A DNA stretch of 64,000 bases from contig OZ242174.1 in assembly GCA_965205685.1 (NCBI GenBank), positions 1,240,001 through 1,304,000 of the forward strand, written 5' to 3'. The stretch comes from WTFY01 sp965205685 (lineage in GTDB: Bacteria > Pseudomonadota > Gammaproteobacteria > UBA4575). The notes beneath the pieces were generated by a model that saw only the letters and a program-made list of their open reading frames with translations, was not told the DNA's origin and made no database searches. Numbering within the stretch: position 1 is the first letter of the stretch; each line of letters begins with the position of its first letter. Shown here one piece after another: positions 34,597 through 42,990 of this stretch. The position numbers and the translations under genes were made by a program.

Positions 34597-35589
34597 TTAT
34601 CCAACTTCGATGACGCTCCGCAAGGAGGGTGGAAGACCAAAGCGTACATTCTCGACGATACCATCCATATTCGAGATTTCCAGGTCGGCAAATTCCCTCA
34701 GCTTGCCAATCAACTCCTGCACCAGTTCTTCAGGCGTCGATGCACCTGCCGTGATCCCAATGGCCTCAACTCCCTGTAACAACAGGGGATCGATTTTTGC
34801 CGGGTCTTCGACCAAGTGACTCGGTGTACCGCTGTCATTGCTGACTTCGCATAAGCGATTTGAATTGGAGCTGTTGTGGGCTCCCACCACCAGCATCAGG
34901 TCAACCTGAGCGGCAAGTGCACGGACAGCGGCTTGTCGATTCTGGGTCGCATAGCAGATGTCCTTGGTGTTTGGACCTGCGATGTTGGGAAACTTCTGCT
35001 TCAATGCCTTGATGATATCTCGTGTATCATCAACCGACAGGGTAGTCTGGGTCACATAAGCGACCTTGTCCGGGTCACCCACTTCCAACATCTCTACGTC
35101 TTGGGCATTGCTGACTAAATGGACAGGCCCTGGGATTTGACCCAGTGTGCCCTCAACCTCAGGATGGTTCTCGTGACCTATCAAGATCACATCGTAGCCT
35201 TTTGCAGCATAACGCTGGCCTTCCTTGTGCACCTTGGAAACCAACGGGCAAGTAGCATCAAGTGATTCAAGGCCACGCTCCGACGCATCTTGCTGAACCT
35301 TTTTTGACACACCATGAGCGCTGAACACGGCAATTGCATTGTCTGGAATCTGATGGATTTCTTCTACAAACCGTACGCCCTTCGCTTTCAGGTTTTCAAC
35401 AACTCTGCGGTTGTGGACGATTTCGTGCCGTACGTAAACGGGAGGCTCATAAAGTTTCAGTGCTCCTTCTGCAATCGCAATTGCACGGTCCACGCCAGCA
35501 CAGAAGCCACGTGGCTGAGCCAAAATCACACGTATTTTCTGCCTCTCCCGATCCGGACTGTCAGGGTTCACTTGTGGTAATCCATTCAT
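34597..35589 (-). CDS. ispH: 4-hydroxy-3-methylbut-2-enyl diphosphate reductase
   Basis: IspH performs the last step of the MEP pathway, making IPP and DMAPP. The three cysteines that hold its iron-sulfur cluster are in QPRGFCAGVDRAI, SLDATCPLVSKVH and TKDICYATQNRQ. The conserved His motifs VRHEIVHN and GHENHPE and the SSNSNRL substrate loop are also present. The 330-residue length is normal. It is followed on the other strand by the beta-barrel gene and preceded by squalene synthase (75-nt gap), placing precursor supply and squalene formation side by side. Confidence 0.98.
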   Translation of the reverse strand: MNGLPQVNPDSPDRERQKIRVILAQPRGFCAGVDRAIAIAEGALKLYEPPVYVRHEIVHNRRVVENLKAKGVRFVEEIHQIPDNAIAVFSAHGVSKKVQQDASERGLESLDATCPLVSKVHKEGQRYAAKGYDVILIGHENHPEVEGTLGQIPGPVHLVSNAQDVEMLEVGDPDKVAYVTQTTLSVDDTRDIIKALKQKFPNIAGPNTKDICYATQNRQAAVRALAAQVDLMLVVGAHNSSNSNRLCEVSNDSGTPSHLVEDPAKIDPLLLQGVEAIGITAGASTPEELVQELIGKLREFADLEISNMDGIVENVRFGLPPSLRSVIEVG

Positions 35590-35664
35590 GAGTATGCTCT
35601 CAACTAGTTTTGCTCACAGTTCTGCAAAAATCATGGCCAGTGATTTCATCGCCAACATCCATTT

Positions 35665-36729
35665 TTATGAGCTTGCCTGCTCAAGATGCCTTCCTTCAAC
35701 TCGCGGAAGATTGTAAGTTAATATCCCGAATAGCAATCTCAAAGCCAGATTAGACCGCACTACTACACTGGTCACAATGGTGACCATCCACACACTGCGA
35801 CGCGAAATCTTCACCTCTTGACCGCTCTTGTATGCAGGAGTCGCGTGGATTCGGCGCAGGGTCAATATGGCCATCCCCAGCGCCCATAGGCAATGAAGAC
35901 GAATGCCGGTTTCACGAGGTGGGATAATCATTATAAATCGTAATGCATTCGAAAGATGATGCCGGGCGATGGCTACCAACTCAAACAGCCCTTTGGTAAA
36001 GCCAGGGTCGCGCTGCGTGGAAGACAGGGAACTCAACTCGAAACCTGCCGCAAGAAAAATGTCCCGTGGCAACCAGCATGCTCCACGTCGTTGGTCATCC
36101 CATATATCCTTCAGTATATTTGTCATCTGCAGACCTTGACCAAAAGAAACTGAAAGTGCAAGCAACTCCTCACGTCGCTCATTGATTTTTTCTGAATAAT
36201 CACAGAACAACTCGGTGAGCATCTCGCCTACGACCCCGGCAACGTAATAACAGTATTGATCAAGGTCAGGCAGGTCATTCAGGCCCTTTACCGTTGCCCT
36301 TTGCTGAAATTCTGCCATTCCTCGCGACATGATTTTCACACAGCGCTCAAGCGCATTGCGCTGAGTATCACTAAATCCTCTCGTGATACGAATCACTCGA
36401 GCAGTATGTGCAATCAGGTCGTGCTCACTTTCTGTCGTTGACGAAGACAATAGCTCGCCGAGATCTTGAGCAAAGGAATCAGGCTCCTGCCGACCTGCAA
36501 CAATCTCGGCAAAGCGCTCAGAGAACTCACGTTTTTGTTCTGCAGAGAGTGCGGGTTCGTCTTCGATAGTATCCGTGATCCGGCATAAAAGATATGCATT
36601 GCCTACGACATCACATAGCCCATCCGGAAGCTGTGGAATGGTCAAGGCAAATGTGCGGGATACCCCCTGCAAAGCCTCTGCCTGATAGGCAAAGTCATCG
36701 TTCGTCAACCCACTCAAGGCGGACACCAT
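35665..36729 (-). CDS. Squalene synthase, one-enzyme (eukaryote/Methylococcus-like) type
   Basis: This enzyme joins two farnesyl diphosphates to presqualene diphosphate and probably reduces it to squalene. The 354 residues have the two Asp-rich motifs in the squalene-synthase style: DTIEDE at 53-58 and the later NILKDIWDDQRRGACWLP. They also have YCYYVAGVVGEMLTELFCDY and a hydrophobic C-terminal anchor (SVWMVTIVTSVVVRSNLALRLLFGIL). This resembles eukaryotic ERG9 and the Methylococcus enzyme more than the bacterial HpnCDE trio. No squalene-hopene cyclase gene is in the window. A phytoene synthase is unlikely given the motif wording. Confidence 0.85.
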   Translation of the reverse strand: MVSALSGLTNDDFAYQAEALQGVSRTFALTIPQLPDGLCDVVGNAYLLCRITDTIEDEPALSAEQKREFSERFAEIVAGRQEPDSFAQDLGELLSSSTTESEHDLIAHTARVIRITRGFSDTQRNALERCVKIMSRGMAEFQQRATVKGLNDLPDLDQYCYYVAGVVGEMLTELFCDYSEKINERREELLALSVSFGQGLQMTNILKDIWDDQRRGACWLPRDIFLAAGFELSSLSSTQRDPGFTKGLFELVAIARHHLSNALRFIMIIPPRETGIRLHCLWALGMAILTLRRIHATPAYKSGQEVKISRRSVWMVTIVTSVVVRSNLALRLLFGILTYNLPRVEGRHLEQASS

Positions 36730-36997
36730 TAGCTTAATCTCTATTTCGCTTCACAGTATGAGTGGCATTGTACACTCGCACTGGTTAATAGGAAATTGGC
36801 GGCAAGCTTTTGCTGCCGGGCTTGATTGAATCGCCTGCTCATCCGGGGTGGTTGAAGTGGCCACGGATGGGGCTTCCAGCCTGCCCTAGCCTGCACTCCG
36901 CCGGATTCAGTCTCCACGGAGAGTTTGTGCGCCCCGGGCCATGGTATGGCTGGTTGTTTTAGTGCCAGAAGGGGCTCCTGCAATAGTGAAAATTTGA

Positions 36998-37026
36998 TAG
37001 ATAAGGTACAATAAATTTTGTATAGT
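36998..37026 (+). promoter_or_regulatory. Candidate promoter for the first STAS gene
   Basis: TAGATA (36998-37003) and TATAGT (37021-37026) lie 17 nt apart, with 4 and 5 matches to consensus; the -10 is preceded by TTTG. The rest of the 328-nt gap 36730-37057 has no gene I can support, only a possible CTCCG/CGGAG pairing near 36895-36920 and the upstream region of squalene synthase. Confidence 0.4.
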
Positions 37027-37046
37027 CTGTGCCAACAAATATCTTC

Positions 37047-37050
37047 GGAG
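37047..37050 (+). promoter_or_regulatory. Shine-Dalgarno deciding an AUU start for the first STAS gene
   Basis: GGAG at 37047-37050 is followed by AAGTACC and then ATT at 37058. The first canonical start, TTG at 37079, has no purine-rich site at usable distance. No ATG, GTG or TTG lies in frame between. Confidence 0.5.
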
Positions 37051-37057
37051 AAGTACC

Positions 37058-37414
37058 ATTCAAAATCACCAAGTAGAATTGCAGGTCGATCAGGTTGAAG
37101 GGACTGCACTGATTATAAGCGTGACGGGCCGTATTGACGGTGTGAACGCTCAGGAATTTTACAATAACCTCAACAAGGAAATTGATGGCTCTGACAATCC
37201 AGTAGTACTGGATCTGGAGAATCTGTCCTACATCAGTAGTGCAGGGTTACGTTCAATCCTGCTTATTGCAAAAACACTCAAGGGCAAGAATACAAAGTTC
37301 ATGCTTTGCTCCCTACCAGAGCCCATAAAAGAAATCGTTGAGATTGCAGGTTTTGACAAGATTATTGATGTACTTCAATCTCGAACCGCAGCAGTAGAAG
37401 CGATCAAGGGTTAG
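37058..37414 (+). CDS. STAS domain anti-anti-sigma-type protein 1
   Basis: STAS proteins such as SpoIIAA and RsbV bind RsbW-type kinases when their conserved Ser is unphosphorylated. The protein has 118 residues from ATT (111 from TTG at 37079) and contains GRIDGVNAQEFYNNL and VLDLENLSYISSAGLRSIL, the latter with the phosphorylatable Ser pair. The ending DKIIDVLQSR is also typical. It is a close paralogue of the next gene and belongs with the RsbW-like ATPase and PP2C regulator encoded 4-6 kb further on the opposite strand. The ATT start is preferred because a well-spaced GGAG precedes it. Confidence 0.88.
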   Translation: MQNHQVELQVDQVEGTALIISVTGRIDGVNAQEFYNNLNKEIDGSDNPVVLDLENLSYISSAGLRSILLIAKTLKGKNTKFMLCSLPEPIKEIVEIAGFDKIIDVLQSRTAAVEAIKG

Positions 37415-37608
37415 GGTCTTTACCGAAAAATCCAAGTGACGGCACAGCTGTCGTCCCCTGCCTGAGTGGAAATACCGAATCGCTGCTGGTACTCAGGGTT
37501 AAGAACACTCATGAAGGATAGGCAGCACATACCAACTTTGCTAAGTCTATTGCAAGGCTGAACCGACATCGCAGGATCAAACTTCCCACCACTGGAGAAA
37601 TTGCAACT

Positions 37609-37959
37609 GTGATCCGGGAACTGCACTTGGCAGACGAGACGATTGAAGGCGTACTAGTAATCCACGTAGGAGGCCACGTTGATGGTGTTAATGCCCAAGA
37701 ATTCCGAAACGGTCTTGAGCATAGGATTCAGAACATAGATGGCCCCGTTATCCTGGATTTTAAGAAACTGACCTACATCAGCAGTGCTGGGCTGCATTCA
37801 ATCTTGCTGGCTGCAAAAATATCCAGGGACAGAAATAAGAAATTTATGTTGTCTTCACTGCCGGAACTAGCCCTGCAGGTTATACGGACTTCTGGCTTTG
37901 ACAAGATTATCGATATACAAGAGTCACTTCCTGAGGCAATTTGCGCGGCACACAACTGA
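37609..37959 (+). CDS. STAS domain anti-anti-sigma-type protein 2
   Basis: The 116 residues share the STAS core of the previous gene almost block for block (HVDGVNAQEF, LTYISSAGLHSILLAAKIS, KFMLSSLPEL, SGFDKIID), so the pair looks like a tandem duplication. The conserved Ser pair is intact, making it another candidate substrate for the RsbW-like kinase. The start is GTG at 37609; GGAG is 11 nt upstream, a little far. In-frame ATT at 37600 is too close to it (2 nt). The gene ends 4 nt before the end of the convergent histidine-kinase gene. Confidence 0.88.
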   Translation: MIRELHLADETIEGVLVIHVGGHVDGVNAQEFRNGLEHRIQNIDGPVILDFKKLTYISSAGLHSILLAAKISRDRNKKFMLSSLPELALQVIRTSGFDKIIDIQESLPEAICAAHN

Positions 37960-37963
37960 CACT

Positions 37964-40168
37964 TCAGGATGGTGCAACAGTGACATCTTCTCCACCTGCA
38001 GATTCTTCGGTAGTTCCCTTTGCCTCATGGCCGACCTGCTCCACAGGTAGAACAACGATCATATCGGTGTATTCACCTTCCTTGGTGTCCACACGGATTT
38101 CACCACCATGCTCGCGCATGATGTCACTGGACAATGACAGTCCCAGGCCGGTGCCCTTATCCGGCGGCTTAGTTGTATAGAATGGATTGAAAATACGTTC
38201 CAACGCTGATTCGGGAATACCGTTGCCATTGTCCCGGACATGTACCTCTACATGGTCTCCGACCTGCAGCGTGCTCAGCTTGAGTATCGGTTGATATTCC
38301 TTGCCGGCATCACCGCCTTTCTCCAGCAGAGCTTTTCTTTTTTCATCAGTGGCATAACAGGCATTGGTCACCAAATTCAGGAATACCCGGCCAAGATCTT
38401 GTGGGCGTACCATGATCTCCCGCAACCCTTCCTCATAGTCCTCCTGAATTTCCAGCTGAAATTCCGTGTCAGCGGCACGGGCACTATGGAATGCAAGCAG
38501 CGCATGATCATTCAACAGTATGTTCAGGTCGGTCTCCTGCCAGTCCCCGCCACCACGACCCATTTTCAGCATGTCCATTACAATCCGGTTTGCACGCTTG
38601 CCATGCTCATGAATGCGTTGCAGATTGCCGGTAAGGTCCCCAGCCACTTCCTCGACGAATTCCGGATCGTATTCATCCTCTCCATTCCCTTTCCCGGCTT
38701 TGCCCTTGGCCACTTCTTCCAGCAGTTCTTCCAGCAGTTCTTGAGAGACCTCCGAAAAGTTCATGATGAAATTCATGGGATTTTTTATTTCATGTGCAAC
38801 CCCTGCTGTTAACTGACCCAGAGCAGCAAGCTTCTCGCGCATCACAATTTGATCCTGTGCACGCTCCAGTTCCTCGTTGGTTTTTGCCAGTTCCTCATTT
38901 TTTCCTTTCAGCTCTTCCGCGAGCGTTTCCACCAGGTTAAGACGCTGTACTTCCAGTGCATTGTTCCGGAACACATCCAGTGCCTTAGCGAGCTGTGCAA
39001 TCTCATCGCGGCCATCAACGTCAATGGCAATTTCCAGATTGCCTCCAGCCATTTGCTGCATCTGACTCGAAATTCGATCCAGTCGCTTGATCAAGCGGCG
39101 TTGTACGAGCAACCATACGAACAGGAATGCGCCCCCGATGCTCACCAGATTGACAACAAGCAATATGGTTGCGCTGGTGGTCGTTGCCGTGGTTGCCTTG
39201 TCGGCCATCTCTCCTGCAGCCATGCTGGAGTCATCCACAAAGCTCTCTACCTGTGCAACGACGTCAATTCCCAGAATCTGACTGTCATTGAGCAGATCAA
39301 CCAACTCCTCATCAACCGTGAGCTCCCTGAAACGCAAATCAAATCCGTTGTTCTCCCTTCTGCCAACCGATAACAGGTCGGCAAAAGCTGAAGATACCCG
39401 GCCATGGACTACTGTATTTTCAAGCGCATCAAGCGACCGTTCGGCAAGGCCGACGGTCGCTTCAAACTGTTCTCGCAAAGGCTCCAGCAACGCTTTATCG
39501 GTCACGGTAAACGCAGTTGCCAGCAGCTGTGTGGCGATAGCTGCCGCTTCACGCAACTCAACCAGACGGCGATACGTTTGAAATTCTTGTTCTGAAAAAT
39601 GAACAGAAGCTGGTAAGCGCTCCTCATTGAGAGACCTGTAACCTGTCATCGTGTAGAACATCTGATCATCAATCTCTTTGATCAAAATGGTAGTCAACTT
39701 GCCCTGGACCACCTGGAGCTCATCCCTGAGATCGATAATTTGATGGCGAACATCGAAGCGTTCCCGGACAAGCATTTTGACCTTGTCAATATTCTGTACA
39801 ATGCCAAGCCCGCCGGATTGAATCTGTTGCGTTCTTGCGTCTCTCCCCTGGTTTGCCAGCATGATTGAAAGCAACGCCTCGAATTCATCTGCCTGCCAGC
39901 TTGTTGTTGCGGCGATGGTCTCGAATTCTTCCGGTGTAGCCACTGTTGTAAGTCGTGGCACTGCGGCAACAAGCGATGCTGTTTGCTGGGCAATCGTAAA
40001 TGCGGACGTCATCTCGGGGACACTTTTTTCACTGACGTTTTGCTGGATTTTCCCGATGTGATCGAGAAAGAAGAGAGCCAGCAGGCTGATCATGATGATC
40101 AGTGCAACGGCACCGCCGAAACCCACATAGAGCTGTGTGGAAATTCGACTCCAGGGTTTTGAAGACAT
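37964..40168 (-). CDS. TorS-like membrane histidine kinase with HAMP domain
   Basis: The 734 residues have a first membrane helix (about 13-36), a long, mainly helical periplasmic sensor of about 300 residues and a second helix (about 335-358). A HAMP domain (RRLIKRLDRISSQMQQMAGGN), a coiled coil (EELKGKNEELAKTNEELERAQ) and the kinase core follow. The phospho-acceptor is His459 in GVAHEIKNPMNF. ATP-binding boxes are NLVTNACYAT, DNGNGIP and GTGLGLSLSSDIM. There is no receiver domain, so phosphate must go to a separate regulator, most simply the PP2C response regulator three genes upstream. The architecture and the adjacent binding protein recall TorT-TorS and LuxP-LuxQ; ligand and fine specificity are unknown. 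Confidence 0.9.
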   Translation of the reverse strand: MSSKPWSRISTQLYVGFGGAVALIIMISLLALFFLDHIGKIQQNVSEKSVPEMTSAFTIAQQTASLVAAVPRLTTVATPEEFETIAATTSWQADEFEALLSIMLANQGRDARTQQIQSGGLGIVQNIDKVKMLVRERFDVRHQIIDLRDELQVVQGKLTTILIKEIDDQMFYTMTGYRSLNEERLPASVHFSEQEFQTYRRLVELREAAAIATQLLATAFTVTDKALLEPLREQFEATVGLAERSLDALENTVVHGRVSSAFADLLSVGRRENNGFDLRFRELTVDEELVDLLNDSQILGIDVVAQVESFVDDSSMAAGEMADKATTATTTSATILLVVNLVSIGGAFLFVWLLVQRRLIKRLDRISSQMQQMAGGNLEIAIDVDGRDEIAQLAKALDVFRNNALEVQRLNLVETLAEELKGKNEELAKTNEELERAQDQIVMREKLAALGQLTAGVAHEIKNPMNFIMNFSEVSQELLEELLEEVAKGKAGKGNGEDEYDPEFVEEVAGDLTGNLQRIHEHGKRANRIVMDMLKMGRGGGDWQETDLNILLNDHALLAFHSARAADTEFQLEIQEDYEEGLREIMVRPQDLGRVFLNLVTNACYATDEKRKALLEKGGDAGKEYQPILKLSTLQVGDHVEVHVRDNGNGIPESALERIFNPFYTTKPPDKGTGLGLSLSSDIMREHGGEIRVDTKEGEYTDMIVVLPVEQVGHEAKGTTEESAGGEDVTVAPS

Positions 40169-40184
40169 TGTGCTTCTCTCAAAC

Positions 40185-41393
40185 CTATTGCGAATGCACA
40201 GCCCCGGTCAGGGTTGTCACGGATGAATACTCACCATTGGGGCCAATTACCGTCAGGAAAACGCTGTCCGACCCCTGGTTGTCGTCCTTGCCGTAACGCA
40301 ATTTGAACCCATCCAGACTGATACTGTCACCGGTCCTCAGCGCTGAATCGATACAGCCTCGATTGATCCGCTTGCCACATTGCGAAACCACGTAAGCTGC
40401 CAGGCGTCCAGCCAAATACCCTTCAAACGATATAAAACCCGGTTCAATGGCCGGATCATATGCTTTTAGTGCCGCGCGGTACGAAGCCGATGCGTTGATC
40501 GTATCCCCTGTCGGAAAAGGTACAACCTGCGTCACCAAAACACCCGATCCCCCGGCACCCAACTCCTTTGCCAGGGCATTGCTGCCCACGAAGGACAGGG
40601 TCATGAAAATTGGGTCCATCCCAAGACGTCGCGCCCACTTGATGAAGGTCGCGGTCGGCTTATAGGGGCCCACGATGATCACAGCCTGTGGTTCAACCGC
40701 GCGCAGATCGAGAAGTGCAGTCTTCACTGCAATCGTGTTTCGGGGAAACACTCCCGTGCCGACAGCAGAAAGCCCTCGACGCTCGAGGGCCAGAAGAACG
40801 CCTTGCAGTCCCGCAAGACCAAAGGAGTCATCCTGGTAAAGGATGCCAATGCGATCGTATCCCATGTCAGTTGTCAGCCGCTCGACCATCTCCTCGGTTT
40901 CCTGATAGTACGAGGCTCGGAGATTGATGACGGTGTGACGGGTATTGTCACGCAGGTATTCTGCACCTGTCATAGGTGCCATGTAAGGCACATCGTTTGT
41001 CTCGGTGACTGGAACAGCCGACTGGGAAGTAGGTGTGCCTACTGCACCTATAAGGGCAAAAACACCCTCTTCGATCAGTTGCTGTGTATTCGAGACAGCT
41101 GCCTCTGGCTCATAAGCATCATCCAGCGAGCGCAATTCCAGACGACGCCCATTGACGCCACCATTGCTATTGACCTCTTTGAAGGCGGCAAGAATCCCTG
41201 CCTTCATGCTTTTCCCAAGTTCGCCTGCAGGGCCGCTGAAAGCAGCAGATTGCCCAAACAGAATGCGTTCGCTGCTTACGCCAGGTGTAGTGATTATGCT
41301 GTCCTCAACCTCACCAACTGCCGCACTTGCAAATATTGCAGCAAAAAGTGTGGCAAAGGCTTTTCTGGGAGATAGTCTGCGCAGAGCCTGCAC
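40185..41393 (-). CDS. Periplasmic Leu/Ile/Val-type ligand-binding protein (Peripla_BP_6)
   Basis: The 402 residues begin with a signal peptide (residues about 1-27, FATLFAAIFASAAVG). The type I periplasmic binding fold follows: ILFGQSAAFSGPAGELGKSMKAGI, GGVNGRRLELRSLDDAYEPEAA, FALIGAVGTPTSQSAVPV, and DRIGILYQDDSFGLAGLQGV in the second lobe. No transporter permease or ATPase is adjacent. It sits 16 nt upstream of the histidine kinase, so it probably acts as the kinase's ligand-sensing subunit and not in uptake. The ligand may be an amino acid, amide or short acid. The start is GTG at 41393, 4 nt after the RsbW-like gene. Confidence 0.88.
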   Translation of the reverse strand: MQALRRLSPRKAFATLFAAIFASAAVGEVEDSIITTPGVSSERILFGQSAAFSGPAGELGKSMKAGILAAFKEVNSNGGVNGRRLELRSLDDAYEPEAAVSNTQQLIEEGVFALIGAVGTPTSQSAVPVTETNDVPYMAPMTGAEYLRDNTRHTVINLRASYYQETEEMVERLTTDMGYDRIGILYQDDSFGLAGLQGVLLALERRGLSAVGTGVFPRNTIAVKTALLDLRAVEPQAVIIVGPYKPTATFIKWARRLGMDPIFMTLSFVGSNALAKELGAGGSGVLVTQVVPFPTGDTINASASYRAALKAYDPAIEPGFISFEGYLAGRLAAYVVSQCGKRINRGCIDSALRTGDSISLDGFKLRYGKDDNQGSDSVFLTVIGPNGEYSSVTTLTGAVHSQ

Positions 41394-41397
41394 TTTC

Positions 41398-41817
41398 TTA
41401 GATCTTCTTTACCATGGTTAAATGGTTGCGTTCACCGTTGCGCTGATAGCGCAACTCCGTCATCAGTTCCTTGGCCAGTCTGATGCCAGCACCACCAACA
41501 CTGCGTTCCTCAAGGGAACTTTCGACATCCAACTCAGGCGCATCATGCAATGGATCAAAGGGAAATCCATCATCCGTGATCTCCACAGTGATGGTCTCAC
41601 CCTCCCTTGAGAGCTTGATCTCAACTTCATGCTCCTGGTCATCATCATGAGCATAGCTGACTACATTCGTAAAGAGTTCCTCCAGCGCGAGCTGAATCTG
41701 AAGCAGCGCATCCATGGGGAATCCGTGCTGCTCGCCAAATTCCTCCAGCGCCGCCTCGATCGTGCGAATCTCCTCCATTCGATTGGCAACAGTCAGTGTG
41801 CGTGAAGCTTGCATCAT
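41398..41817 (-). CDS. RsbW-like serine kinase / anti-sigma-type ATPase (HATPase_c_2)
   Basis: RsbW/SpoIIAB proteins hold a target (often a sigma factor) inactive, or phosphorylate a STAS partner and release the target. The 139 residues have the GHKL ATP-binding boxes: N-box LALEELFTNVVSYAHD (with Glu and Asn), G1 EITDDGFPFDP, and SVGGAGIRLAKELMTELRYQR with RNHLTMVK at the end. Its likely partners are the two STAS proteins. It lies 15 nt after the PP2C regulator and 4 nt before the binding-protein gene, within a four-gene operon. Confidence 0.9.
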   Translation of the reverse strand: MMQASRTLTVANRMEEIRTIEAALEEFGEQHGFPMDALLQIQLALEELFTNVVSYAHDDDQEHEVEIKLSREGETITVEITDDGFPFDPLHDAPELDVESSLEERSVGGAGIRLAKELMTELRYQRNGERNHLTMVKKI

Positions 41818-41832
41818 TCTACTCCGGCTTTT

Positions 41833-42990
41833 TCAGGTGACCCGCAGAACAAGGCAAGTGATGTCGTCGGACTGGGGGGTTTCTCCTGCAAACTCCCTGA
41901 CCGACTTGAACACCGTATCAGTAACATCCTTGGCACTCCCGAATGAACTGTTTCGAAAAACCTCGAAAAACCTGTCCATCTCAAACAGTTCTCCATCGCC
42001 CTTCTCCGCTTCCGACACCCCGTCTGTATAGAATACGATCATCGAGCCGGACTCCAGAGCAACGGTTTTTTCCTGATACTCCAAATCCGGCATGACACCC
42101 AGAGCAGTTCCTTCCGTTGACTCCAGCAATTCAATGGTCTTGTCCGGTTTTACAACCACAGGCAAGTTGTGTCCGCCGTTCGAATACACAAGCTCTTTGG
42201 TCTGAGGATCGTAAATACCGTATAACAGGGTCACAAAAGTCATGTCGACATTATTGTCTGCCAGCATCCCATTCACTTGCCGTAGTACCTTGGCTGGGGA
42301 ACTGGAAGTTGCAGCACAGGCCTTCAGCAGCGTACGGCTGGCCATCATGAACATTGCAGCCGGCACCCCCTTGTCGGACACATCAGCGATCACCACGCCA
42401 ATCCGGCCATCAGAGAATTCGTACACATCAAAAAAGTCGCCACCCACGGAGCGGGCCGGCACCATACTTGCGTAGAGATTGAATTCTTCAGAAGTGGGAA
42501 AGGACATAGGAAGAATGCTCTGTTGCATCTTCCTGGCTACATCGAGCTCGTTTTGAAGTGCGACCAGCTTGTCGCGTGTGCTTAGCGCCTGTCGCCATAG
42601 TGTGAGATTTTCAATGGTGCGCTCGATGGTGACCTTCAGGTCCGTGAAATCAATGGGTTTGGTGACAAAATCAAACGCACCTCGATTCATTGCAGTCCTG
42701 ATATTTTCCATGTCCCCGTATGCAGAAACCATGACCGCACGTATGTCAGGATCGACGTCCGGTATTTGTGCTAACAAGGTCAGTCCGTCCATGACAGGCA
42801 TATTGATGTCAGACAGCACGATGTCATACTTACCATTCTCACGCAGGAGCTTCAGGGCTTCAGCACCGTTGTGTGCAAACTCAAAAATGTAACGACCGCG
42901 GCGGACTTCCCGCCTCATTTTCTGCAGCATAAGCTGCTCTAAATCCACCTCGTCATCGACAACGAGTATCCGGACATGATCATCGCTCAC
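41833..42990 (-). CDS. Response regulator with SpoIIE/PP2C phosphatase output (RsbU/RssB-like)
   Basis: The 385 residues join a receiver domain (phospho-acceptor Asp61 in LSDINMPVMDG, Ser89, Lys111 in FVTKPIDF) to a coiled-coil linker and a PP2C-type phosphatase. That domain has VGGDFFDV at 182-189, VIADVSDKGVPAAMFM at 200-215, YSNGGHNLP, FYTDGVSEA and SDDITCLVLR at the end. Such enzymes dephosphorylate STAS partners. The phosphate signal from the histidine kinase would thus be turned into release of the RsbW-like protein's partner. The start is GTG at 42990, and it is first in the operon regulator-RsbW-binding protein-kinase. Confidence 0.93.
   Translation of the reverse strand: MSDDHVRILVVDDEVDLEQLMLQKMRREVRRGRYIFEFAHNGAEALKLLRENGKYDIVLSDINMPVMDGLTLLAQIPDVDPDIRAVMVSAYGDMENIRTAMNRGAFDFVTKPIDFTDLKVTIERTIENLTLWRQALSTRDKLVALQNELDVARKMQQSILPMSFPTSEEFNLYASMVPARSVGGDFFDVYEFSDGRIGVVIADVSDKGVPAAMFMMASRTLLKACAATSSSPAKVLRQVNGMLADNNVDMTFVTLLYGIYDPQTKELVYSNGGHNLPVVVKPDKTIELLESTEGTALGVMPDLEYQEKTVALESGSMIVFYTDGVSEAEKGDGELFEMDRFFEVFRNSSFGSAKDVTDTVFKSVREFAGETPQSDDITCLVLRVT

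Noticed and set aside
36741..37109. 122-codon minus-strand frame in the gap between squalene synthase and the STAS gene
   Set aside because: No family resemblance, low plausibility of composition, and it overlaps the promoter and start of the STAS gene.
37594..37611. ATT at 37600 as a third AUU start, for the second STAS gene
   Set aside because: It lies only 2 nt after GGAG, too close; GTG 37609 is a usable start.
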